A DNA stretch of 64,000 nucleotides from assembly GCF_049366555.1 (NCBI RefSeq), contig NZ_JBMMGT010000006.1:39830-103829 (forward strand). Reading direction: 5' to 3'. A program made the position numbers and the translations under genes. The notes under the pieces are model-generated. The model saw only the letters and a list, made by a program, of their open reading frames with translations. It did no database searches and was not told the DNA's origin. Every line of letters starts with the position of its first letter. Position 1 is the first letter of the stretch. Positions 7,861 to 15,272 of the stretch are shown here, piece by piece. Origin of the DNA: Avibacterium volantium_A (lineage in GTDB: Bacteria > Pseudomonadota > Gammaproteobacteria > Enterobacterales > Pasteurellaceae).

Positions 7861-9382
7861 TTTTTTCAATTTTTTCTTTCAAACCGTAATCTGGCTGTGG
7901 CGTATCATCGAAAAGATCCGCATTGGGGTCAATGTTAGCGTTACGAATGCCAATCCAATTCGCCAAGCCTTCCGTGAAGTTCAAGCCTGATTTTGACACC
8001 TTTTTTTCGTGACGCTGCTGATCATCACTGGAAATTTTAAACAACGGAATATCGTAATGGCGTTTACTTTTGCCGCTGCTATTGTGAATAGCGATATAGT
8101 TATCGCTAATTTGATGAGCTAAGCCGTGATCAGAAAAATAAATCATCGAAAAAGTGCGGTGATTTTTTTGCTGATTTTTGACCAGATCCTGATAAATTTT
8201 ACTCAGCACTTCATCGGTTTTTTTGATCGAACTGATGTAGCAATTCACGTCCTGATATTTTTTAGCAATTTGATTTTCATCGAAAATCTTGTTGTAATCG
8301 GTAACGCGTTCGCAAACCAACGGGTGCGAGCCATATAAATGCACCACAATAAAACGCTTGCCTGTGGTTGGGGTTTGAATGAGTTGAGCAAATCGGTTTA
8401 ATAAGTTGAAATCGCTCACATCATTACTAATGGAATCGCCCGCGCGTAAAAAGATTTTTTCATCGCTTTTATTGGCAATAGCGGAAATTGGCGTGTCGTA
8501 TTGCCCTAAATAACCTTGATTGGAAAGCCAATAGGTTTTGATTCCTGCGGATTTAATTAAGTCAATGAAATTTAAGCGATAATTCCCTTCCCAAGTTTGC
8601 TTGTTAGGCTTGGTAAACATCAATTTAAGCGAAGCGATGGTGTTTGTGCCGCCTGCGGTTAGGCCATCAATTACCGTTCCTTTAGCAGTGGAAAGAAAAG
8701 GCGTGTTGGCAACAGGGTAGCCGTAAGCGTGGTGATAATCTTTTCTCGCGCTTTCGCCGATAACTAAAATGTAATCATCATAATGGGAACGGCTATCCAG
8801 TTGGCTTTCGCCCCATTCGCTTGGCACATCAAAGCGGTTGAGTAAGCGTAATTCTTCGACCACTTTTTCCCCTGCTAAATAGCTTTCTTGCAGCGGTTGA
8901 AAGGGAATATTTCCCCAAAGTGCATTAACAAAAATGAGCGCCAATAGCCCCTTATTTTTATAAAAAGCCAAGTGGAATTTTTGACTTAACCTGCGATAAA
9001 GCAGCGCACCGCCAAGAATCGCAAGGGGATAACCATAATCAAGAAGGGGGATTTGAGCGAAAAATTCTTTGCCTTCTTGTAAGTCTGTGGCGAAAACAGA
9101 GGCGATATATTGATAAGATGGCGCGCCAAAATTTACCCCAATGGGCGCATAGCAGGCATAGATAAATAAAATAGGTAATGCAATGAAATAAAAGAGTTTT
9201 TTCGAGCTAGAAAAAATAATAATGAAAGACATAAAAAGGCTGATCTGCTGCCAACTAGGTTGCGGAAAATAGCCCGAACCTTGTAGCGCTAACAGGCTGA
9301 TAATATAAAGTAGCGCAAAACACACCACACTTACTAGCAATGATGAAAGATGAAATGTTCCTTTTTTGTTCTTTTCTGCCAC
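7790..9382 (-). CDS. Phosphoethanolamine transferase, EptA/CptA-like sulfatase superfamily
   Basis: 530 residues. The N-terminal third has four to five membrane segments and the C-terminal domain is a periplasmic alkaline-phosphatase-like fold. Catalytic elements are GESARKDYHHAYGYP (metal-binding Glu), GGTNTIASLKLMF (Thr nucleophile region) and YFSDHGL (Asp-His zinc ligands). The family moves phosphoethanolamine from phosphatidylethanolamine to lipid A or core sugars of LPS. The acceptor cannot be told here. The start is GTG 9382 with AAGGA eight bases upstream; no better in-frame ATG is present. Its 3' end overlaps lpxH by 71 bp. Confidence 0.85.
   Translation of the reverse strand: MAEKNKKGTFHLSSLLVSVVCFALLYIISLLALQGSGYFPQPSWQQISLFMSFIIIFSSSKKLFYFIALPILFIYACYAPIGVNFGAPSYQYIASVFATDLQEGKEFFAQIPLLDYGYPLAILGGALLYRRLSQKFHLAFYKNKGLLALIFVNALWGNIPFQPLQESYLAGEKVVEELRLLNRFDVPSEWGESQLDSRSHYDDYILVIGESARKDYHHAYGYPVANTPFLSTAKGTVIDGLTAGGTNTIASLKLMFTKPNKQTWEGNYRLNFIDLIKSAGIKTYWLSNQGYLGQYDTPISAIANKSDEKIFLRAGDSISNDVSDFNLLNRFAQLIQTPTTGKRFIVVHLYGSHPLVCERVTDYNKIFDENQIAKKYQDVNCYISSIKKTDEVLSKIYQDLVKNQQKNHRTFSMIYFSDHGLAHQISDNYIAIHNSSGKSKRHYDIPLFKISSDDQQRHEKKVSKSGLNFTEGLANWIGIRNANIDPNADLFDDTPQPDYGLKEKIEKITAPDDPAVVIPNHHSLISVTSD
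7829..7866 (+). terminator. lpxH terminator embedded in its own 3' coding end
   Basis: AATCAC (7829-7834) plus CGCA (7838-7841) pairs with TGCG (7853-7856) plus GTGATT (7857-7862) with a 3-nt bulge. The T-run starts at 7861. The lpxH stop (7858-7860) is in the right arm, and the whole hairpin lies inside the antisense gene. Confidence 0.6.
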
Positions 9383-9462
9383 AACATTGTTCCTTATTTT
9401 TTAGTTCGCTTCATTTTACTGAATTTTTTTCATTGGTTCTATGCGATTTTTGCCTTGAGCTA

Positions 9463-9491
9463 TTTTCACTGCAAAGATGTTGCTCTATAAT
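9463..9491 (+). promoter_or_regulatory. Predicted sigma-70 promoter of pyrH
   Basis: TTTTCA (9463-9468), 17-bp spacer, TATAAT (9486-9491). It lies about 30 bp before the pyrH Shine-Dalgarno. Confidence 0.65.
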
Positions 9492-9527
9492 ATGCAGAAT
9501 TTTGTACCCAACTTTTGTGAGGAAAAA

Positions 9528-10244
9528 ATGAGCAAACCCGTATATAAAAGAATCCTGCTTAAATTAAGCGGTGAAGCTTTACAAGGTGATGAAGGTTTTG
9601 GAATTGATCCTTCAATTTTAGACAGAATGGCGCTTGAAATTAAAGAATTACTAGAAATGGGCGTAGAAGTCGGGGTTGTGTTAGGTGGCGGAAATTTATT
9701 CCGTGGTGCAAAACTGGCTAAGGCGGGAATGAACCGCGTGGTGGGCGATCATATGGGTATGCTTGCCACCGTAATGAACGGCTTGGCAATGCGTGATGCC
9801 TTACACCGCGCAGATGTGAATGCAAAATTGATGTCCGCTTTCCAGTTAAACGGAATTTGCGATACCTATAACTGGTCTGAAGCGATCAAAATGTTGCGTG
9901 AAGGACGCGTGGTGATTTTCTCTGCGGGAACAGGTAGCCCATTCTTTACCACCGATTCAGCGGCTTGCCTGCGTGGGATTGAAATTGAAGCTGATGTTGT
10001 GCTTAAAGCCACCAAAGTGGACGGCGTGTATGATTGCGATCCTGCTAAAAATCCAGATGCAGTGTTGTATGAAAAACTCACTTATGCCGAGGTGATTGAC
10101 AAAGAATTGCAAGTAATGGACTTAGCTGCCTTTACTTTAGCACGCGATCACGGAATGCCAATTCGTGTGTTCAATATGAGCAAACCAGGCGCATTACGCA
10201 AAGTGGTTTTAGGTGAGCGTGAAGGTACGCTAATTTGTAACTAA
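9528..10244 (+). CDS. pyrH: UMP kinase (uridylate kinase)
   Basis: 238 residues from ATG 9528, preceded by GTGAGGAAAAA. The in-frame start at 9477 overlaps the predicted promoter and adds residues absent from the family. It phosphorylates UMP to UDP in the cytoplasm as a hexamer of the amino-acid-kinase fold. Motifs: KLSGEALQG, GGGNLFRG, VVGDHMGMLATVMN, SAGTGSPFFTTDSAACLR and ATKVDGVYDCDPAK. It is first in the run pyrH-frr-dxr-uppS. The usual upstream rpsB-tsf pair is not present here. Confidence 0.97.
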   Translation: MSKPVYKRILLKLSGEALQGDEGFGIDPSILDRMALEIKELLEMGVEVGVVLGGGNLFRGAKLAKAGMNRVVGDHMGMLATVMNGLAMRDALHRADVNAKLMSAFQLNGICDTYNWSEAIKMLREGRVVIFSAGTGSPFFTTDSAACLRGIEIEADVVLKATKVDGVYDCDPAKNPDAVLYEKLTYAEVIDKELQVMDLAAFTLARDHGMPIRVFNMSKPGALRKVVLGEREGTLICN

Positions 10245-10274
10245 TTGATTAAACTTAAATAAAAAGGAATATTT

Positions 10275-10832
10275 GTGATTAACGAAATTAAACAAGATGC
10301 GCAGTTGCGTATGGAAAAAAGCCTTGAAACATTCAAACACCATATTGCCAAAGTAAGAACAGGGCGTGCGCAGCCAAGCTTACTGGACGGTATTCAAGTG
10401 GAATACTATGGCGCATTAACCCCATTGCGTCAATTAGCCAACGTAGTGGCTGAAGATGCGCGTACCTTAGCGGTAACTGTGTTTGATCGTAGCTTAATCG
10501 GTGCGGTGGAAAAAGCCATCTTAACTTCTGATTTAGGCTTAAACCCATCATCAGCTGGCACAACTATTCGCGTTCCACTTCCACCATTAACGGAAGAACG
10601 CCGCCGCGATTTAATCAAAATCGTAAAAGCGGAAGCTGAGCAAGGCAAAGTAGCTGTGCGTAATGTGCGCCGTGATGCGAACGATCAAATCAAAGCGTTG
10701 TTGAAAGAAAAAGAAATCAGCGAAGATGAAGAGCGCAAAGCACAAGACGAAATCCAAAAAATCACCGATCTTTATGTGAAAAAAGTGGACGAAGTGTTAG
10801 CGGATAAAGAGAAAGAATTATTAGATTTCTAA
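10275..10832 (+). CDS. frr: Ribosome recycling factor
   Basis: 185 residues, the family length. It splits post-termination ribosomes together with EF-G. Two-domain L-shape; the signature VRTGRAQPSLLDGI and the C-terminal helical region VRNVRRDANDQIKAL are clear. The start is GTG 10275 with AAGGAAT upstream. It is 30 bp after pyrH and is followed by a strong terminator, so pyrH-frr may be one transcript. Confidence 0.97.
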   Translation: MINEIKQDAQLRMEKSLETFKHHIAKVRTGRAQPSLLDGIQVEYYGALTPLRQLANVVAEDARTLAVTVFDRSLIGAVEKAILTSDLGLNPSSAGTTIRVPLPPLTEERRRDLIKIVKAEAEQGKVAVRNVRRDANDQIKALLKEKEISEDEERKAQDEIQKITDLYVKKVDEVLADKEKELLDF

Positions 10833-10846
10833 TCATTCTAACGAAA

Positions 10847-10880
10847 TAAAGGGCGAGCCAAGGGTTCGCCCTATTTTTTC
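10847..10880 (+). terminator. frr terminator
   Basis: AGGGCGA (10850-10856) pairs with TCGCCCT (10866-10872), extendable by inner pairs to a 3-nt loop. It is followed by ATTTTTTC. Confidence 0.85.
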
Positions 10881-10958
10881 TTGCTGAATTACAGGCTTTT
10901 GAGTATATTCATGACAATTTTAGCAACCTTAACCCTTTTAAAGTGCGGTCAAAAATTT

Positions 10959-12158
10959 ATGCAAAAACAACAAAAACTCGTCATTCTTGGTTCGACAGGC
11001 TCCATCGGCACTAGCACCCTTTCTGTGATAGAACATAACCCTGAGAAATATCAAGCGTTTGCCTTAGTGGGCGGACGTAACGTGCAATTAATGGTGGAAC
11101 AATGCGTTAAATTTCAACCGACTTTTGCTGCCTTAGATGACGAAAGTGCGGCGAAAAATTTAAAAGAAAAATTGACCGCACTTGGTCTAAGAACCCAAGT
11201 GTTAAGCGGACAAAAAGCCATTTGCGAGCTGGCGGCTCACTCTGAAGCGGATCAGGTGATGGCTGCTATTGTTGGCGCGGCGGGCTTATTGCCTACTCTT
11301 TCAGCGGTGAAAGCGGGTAAGCGAGTGTTGTTAGCTAACAAAGAAAGTTTGGTGACTTGCGGGCAGCTTTTTATTGATGAAGTGAAGAAAAATCACGCTC
11401 AGTTACTGCCTGTGGACAGTGAACACAATGCGATTTTCCAATCGTTACCACCGCAAGCGCAGGAAAAAATCGGTTTTTGCCCGTTGCAAGAATTAGGCAT
11501 CAGCAAAATTGTACTCACGGGATCGGGCGGCCCTTTCCGTTATACGGATCTTTCAGAATTTGACCAGATCACACCAGAGCAAGCTGTTGCGCACCCTAAT
11601 TGGTCAATGGGCAAAAAAATCTCAGTGGATTCAGCTACAATGATGAATAAAGGCTTGGAATATATTGAAGCCCGTTGGTTATTCAATGCCAGTGCAGATG
11701 AGATGGAAGTGATTATTCATCCGCAATCTATCATTCATTCTATGGTGCGTTATATTGATGGCTCAGTGATTGCGCAAATGGGCAATCCAGATATGCGTAC
11801 GCCAATTGCGGAAACAATGGCTTATCCGCAGCGTACCTTTGCCGGTGTTGCGCCACTGGATTTTTATCAGCTCAATGGGCTGACTTTTTTAGCGCCAGAT
11901 TATCAGCGTTATCCTTGCTTAAAATTGGCCATTGATGCCTTTGCCGCAGGGCAATATGCCACAACGGCAATGAATGCGGCGAATGAAATTTCCGTTGAAG
12001 CATTTTTAAATCGTCAAATTAAATTTACCGATATTGCTAAAGTGAATACGCAAGTGGTAGAAAAAATCAGCCCACAACAGATTCAATCTATTGATGATGT
12101 GTTAGACGTGGATAAAAAAGCGCGCGCTTTAGCGTGGCAAATTATTCAAGCGAAATAA
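10959..12158 (+). CDS. dxr: 1-deoxy-D-xylulose-5-phosphate reductoisomerase
   Basis: 399 residues from ATG 10959. The frame extends up to 10881, but the Rossmann motif (VILGSTGSIGTSTL) should begin within the first few residues. It makes 2-C-methyl-D-erythritol 4-phosphate with NADPH, the committed step of the MEP isoprenoid pathway. Substrate and metal motifs are LLANKESLVTCG, PVDSEHNAIFQ, GGPFR, HPNWSMGKKISVDSATMMNKG and NAANEI. No Shine-Dalgarno is seen at this start. An uptake signal (10941-10949) fills that position. Confidence 0.95.
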   Translation: MQKQQKLVILGSTGSIGTSTLSVIEHNPEKYQAFALVGGRNVQLMVEQCVKFQPTFAALDDESAAKNLKEKLTALGLRTQVLSGQKAICELAAHSEADQVMAAIVGAAGLLPTLSAVKAGKRVLLANKESLVTCGQLFIDEVKKNHAQLLPVDSEHNAIFQSLPPQAQEKIGFCPLQELGISKIVLTGSGGPFRYTDLSEFDQITPEQAVAHPNWSMGKKISVDSATMMNKGLEYIEARWLFNASADEMEVIIHPQSIIHSMVRYIDGSVIAQMGNPDMRTPIAETMAYPQRTFAGVAPLDFYQLNGLTFLAPDYQRYPCLKLAIDAFAAGQYATTAMNAANEISVEAFLNRQIKFTDIAKVNTQVVEKISPQQIQSIDDVLDVDKKARALAWQIIQAK

Positions 12159-12180
12159 CATTTTGTTTTCGTTACAAATA

Positions 12181-12216
12181 AATCAAGGCGGGCGAAAGTT
12201 CGCCTTGATTTTTTTA
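12181..12216 (+). terminator. dxr terminator
   Basis: Perfect 10-bp stem AATCAAGGCG (12181-12190) / CGCCTTGATT (12201-12210) with a 10-nt loop and T-run. Confidence 0.88.
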
Positions 12217-12303
12217 TGCATAATTCTGTGCGTTTTCATAGTAAGTAATATCATATTATGATATATTCAGCCATTAATTTTGTAACTAGAAAATCCTTGA
12301 TGA

Positions 12304-13032
12304 ATGACTGAGATTGACTTAAACAATATTCCCCAACACGTTGCGATTATTATGGACGGCAATGGGCGTTGGGCAAAACAGCAAGGAAAAATGCGTATTT
12401 TCGGGCATAAAAATGGCGTGGCGGCAGTGCGTCAAGCGGTTTCCTATGCGCGAAAAATTGGTGTCAATGTTCTCACTCTTTATGCGTTTAGTAGCGAAAA
12501 TTGGACGCGTCCAGAAAGTGAAGTGAGCGCATTAATGACACTTTTTATGCAAGCACTGGATTTAGAAGTGAAAAAATTGCATAAAAATAATATCCGCTTA
12601 AACATTATTGGGGATAAATCCCGTTTTAGCGAAAAATTACAGCAAAAAATCGAAAAAGCAGAAAAATTAACTGAAAATAACACCGCACTTACTTTAAATA
12701 TTGCAGCAAATTATGGCGGTTATTGGGATATTGTGCAGGCAACCAAACAGCTTGCTACTTTGGTGAAAAATGAGCAGCTGACGCTTGATGAGATCACTGC
12801 TGAACGTTTTCAACAACATTTGGTTACCCAAGATCAGCCTATGGTGGATTTATTAATTCGCACCAGCGGTGAACAGCGTGTAAGTAATTTTTTACTGTGG
12901 CAAATTGCCTATGCAGAATTTTATTTTTCTGATGTGCTATGGCCAGATTTTAACGAACAAGAATTCAATCAAGCTATCTTAGTTTATCAACAACGAAATC
13001 GCCGTTTTGGTGGAGCAGAACAAGAGGACTAA
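12304..13032 (+). CDS. uppS: Undecaprenyl diphosphate synthase (cis-prenyltransferase)
   Basis: 242 residues. It builds the C55 lipid carrier for peptidoglycan and O-antigen from FPP and eight IPP in the cytosol. The catalytic Asp lies in IIMDGNGRWA. Other family motifs are GHKNG, YAFSSENWTRP and the C-terminal DLLIRTSGEQRVSNFLLWQIAYAE. Translation from ATG 12304 gives the usual N-terminus; its Shine-Dalgarno is weak. It is followed after three bases by cdsA. Confidence 0.96.
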   Translation: MTEIDLNNIPQHVAIIMDGNGRWAKQQGKMRIFGHKNGVAAVRQAVSYARKIGVNVLTLYAFSSENWTRPESEVSALMTLFMQALDLEVKKLHKNNIRLNIIGDKSRFSEKLQQKIEKAEKLTENNTALTLNIAANYGGYWDIVQATKQLATLVKNEQLTLDEITAERFQQHLVTQDQPMVDLLIRTSGEQRVSNFLLWQIAYAEFYFSDVLWPDFNEQEFNQAILVYQQRNRRFGGAEQED

Positions 13033-13035
13033 ACT

Positions 13036-13899
13036 GTGCTTAAACAACGTGTTATTTCCGCAATTATTTTAATTGCTATTGTCTGTGCAGCGTTATTTTT
13101 ATTTTCTCCTTTTTATTTTGCCTTAGCCTTAGGGGCAGTGGCGACCTTAGGAATTTGGGAATGGACACAATTCGCTCAAGTCAAAAATAAATTTTGGCGT
13201 GTTGTAGTGGCAGGCTTAGCAGGTGCGGTGCTTTTTTTGTGGATTTTAAGCGAAGCCAATTATCTCAATGCGGGCCGTGTGTTTGAACATTATGCTGAGC
13301 CTATTTTATTAAGCGCAGTGATTTGGTGGATTGTGGCGCTTGGCTTTGTGGTGAGCTATCCAAATTCTGCCAAATTATGGGCAAAATCGGTGATTTTGCA
13401 AGGCGTTTTCGCCATCGTAACCCTTGTGCCTTTTATTGTAGGCGTGTTGCGTTTGCGCTTAGATGGTTATGTTGCCAACCCTTATCACGGCTTAATGTTG
13501 CTCTTTTATGTGTTTATTCTGGTATGGGCAGCAGATTCTGGTGCTTATTTTGCCGGCCGCAAATTCGGAAAACATAAACTTGCACCAAAAGTTTCCCCAG
13601 GGAAAACGTGGCAAGGCGTATTCGGTGGGCTGATTACCGCTGGCGTGCTAGCAGGGATTTTTATGCAAGTCGCCCCACAAGATTTATTCAATGTACCAAC
13701 CGTGCCTTTTATCGTCTTATCTGTTGCCACTGTGGCAATTTCTGTACTGGGTGATTTAACGGAAAGTATGTTTAAGCGCGAAAGTGGGATTAAAGATAGT
13801 AGCAATTTAATCCCCGGACACGGTGGGATTTTAGATCGTATTGATAGTCTTACCGCTGCCGTACCATTCTTTGCGTATTTCTATTTTTATGTATTGTAG
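13036..13899 (+). CDS. cdsA: Phosphatidate cytidylyltransferase (CDP-diglyceride synthase)
   Basis: 287 residues with about eight membrane segments. It makes CDP-diacylglycerol, precursor of all phospholipids, from phosphatidate and CTP at the inner membrane. The C-terminal signature is present: SPGKTWQGVFGG, KRESGIKDSSNLIPGHGG and LDRIDS. The start is GTG 13036 with AGAGG eight bases ahead, three bases after uppS. This is the housekeeping copy. A diverged second copy is at 26240-27169. Confidence 0.95.
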   Translation: MLKQRVISAIILIAIVCAALFLFSPFYFALALGAVATLGIWEWTQFAQVKNKFWRVVVAGLAGAVLFLWILSEANYLNAGRVFEHYAEPILLSAVIWWIVALGFVVSYPNSAKLWAKSVILQGVFAIVTLVPFIVGVLRLRLDGYVANPYHGLMLLFYVFILVWAADSGAYFAGRKFGKHKLAPKVSPGKTWQGVFGGLITAGVLAGIFMQVAPQDLFNVPTVPFIVLSVATVAISVLGDLTESMFKRESGIKDSSNLIPGHGGILDRIDSLTAAVPFFAYFYFYVL

Positions 13900-13911
13900 G
13901 AAAAAACGGAT

Positions 13912-15243
13912 ATGTCCTTTTTGTGGTCGTTAGGTTCATTTTTGATAGCCATTTGTGTACTGGTTTTTGTACACGAATACGGACATTTTTGGGCTGCCAG
14001 AAAGTGCGATGTAAAAGTTGAACGTTTTTCTATCGGTTTCGGTAAAATGCTGTGGTCGTTCTTTGATAAAAAAGGCACAGAGTTTTCTATTTCGCTTATT
14101 CCCTTAGGTGGCTATGTGAAAATGCTTGATGAGCGTAACGAAGCCGTGCCAGAAGCATTAAAATCTCAAGCCTTTAATAATAAATCCGTGGCACAACGTG
14201 CTTTTGTGATTGCAGCAGGCCCGATGGCGAATTTTATTTTTGCTATATTGGCCTATTGGCTGGTGTATTCCATCGGGATTCCTAGCGTGAAACCTGTGAT
14301 CGCAGAGGTTCGACCAGCGTCCATTGCGGCACAAGCGCAAATTCAACCTGGTTCACAAATTATCGCCATTGATGGCACGGCGACACCAGATTGGGAAACC
14401 ATCAATATGGTGCTTGCCACCAAAATGGGTAACCCCAATGTAGAAATCACTCTTTCGCCTTTTGGTTCAGATGTAAAACAGCAACGCACTTTAGATTTAG
14501 CCAATTGGCGATTCGATCCTGAAAAAGAAAGTGCTTTTGGCGCATTGGGTATGATTCCCGTGCGAACTAAAGTGGAAATGACCTTGTCTAAAGTGGCGGA
14601 AGATTCCCCAGCACAAAAAGCAGGCTTGCAAGTGGGGGATAAATTTTATACCAATACTGGCGAGCCAATGAATTGGCAAGATTTTATTCAAGATGTGCAA
14701 AAAGGGCAGCCTTTTACATTGAGAATTGAGCGAGCAGGGGAAACCTTATATAAAACCTTAATACCAGTGTTAAATGAAAAAGGCAGGTGGTTTGTTGGCG
14801 TATCGCCAACGGTTCAGCCCCTTGATGAAAAATATCGCACGGAATTAAAATATGGTGTTTTTGAGGCTTTACAGAAAGGCGTAGAAAAAACCAAGGATTT
14901 AATGCTACTGACGGTAAAAGTAATTGGCAAATTATTTACCGGTGATCTTTCTTTAAATAATTTAAGTGGACCGATTTCTATTGCCAAGGGCGCAGGGATT
15001 TCCTCGGGAATTGGTTTTGTTTATTATTTAAGTTTTATGGCATTAATTAGTGTAAATTTAGGCATTATGAATTTGTTCCCGTTACCTGTGTTAGACGGCG
15101 GACATTTAATTTTTCTTGCCGCTGAGGCGATAAAGGGAAAACCGCTTTCGCAAAAGGTGCAAGATACCGCTTATAAAATTGGTGCAATATGCTTATTAGC
15201 TTTAACAGCATTTGCTTTGTTTAACGATTTCTTACGTTTATAA
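13912..15243 (+). CDS. rseP: Site-2 intramembrane metalloprotease RseP
   Basis: 443 residues. It cleaves the anti-sigma factor RseA in the membrane after DegS, releasing sigma-E, and also clears signal-peptide remnants. The zinc motif HEYGH lies in the first membrane segment and the third zinc ligand region reads LFPLPVLDGGH near the C-terminus. Two PDZ domains lie in the periplasmic middle. It sits between cdsA and bamA, the outer-membrane assembly gene whose failure triggers sigma-E. Confidence 0.96.
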   Translation: MSFLWSLGSFLIAICVLVFVHEYGHFWAARKCDVKVERFSIGFGKMLWSFFDKKGTEFSISLIPLGGYVKMLDERNEAVPEALKSQAFNNKSVAQRAFVIAAGPMANFIFAILAYWLVYSIGIPSVKPVIAEVRPASIAAQAQIQPGSQIIAIDGTATPDWETINMVLATKMGNPNVEITLSPFGSDVKQQRTLDLANWRFDPEKESAFGALGMIPVRTKVEMTLSKVAEDSPAQKAGLQVGDKFYTNTGEPMNWQDFIQDVQKGQPFTLRIERAGETLYKTLIPVLNEKGRWFVGVSPTVQPLDEKYRTELKYGVFEALQKGVEKTKDLMLLTVKVIGKLFTGDLSLNNLSGPISIAKGAGISSGIGFVYYLSFMALISVNLGIMNLFPLPVLDGGHLIFLAAEAIKGKPLSQKVQDTAYKIGAICLLALTAFALFNDFLRL

Positions 15244-15272
15244 CTCTTTCTTTTACAAGGATAAAAGTAACA

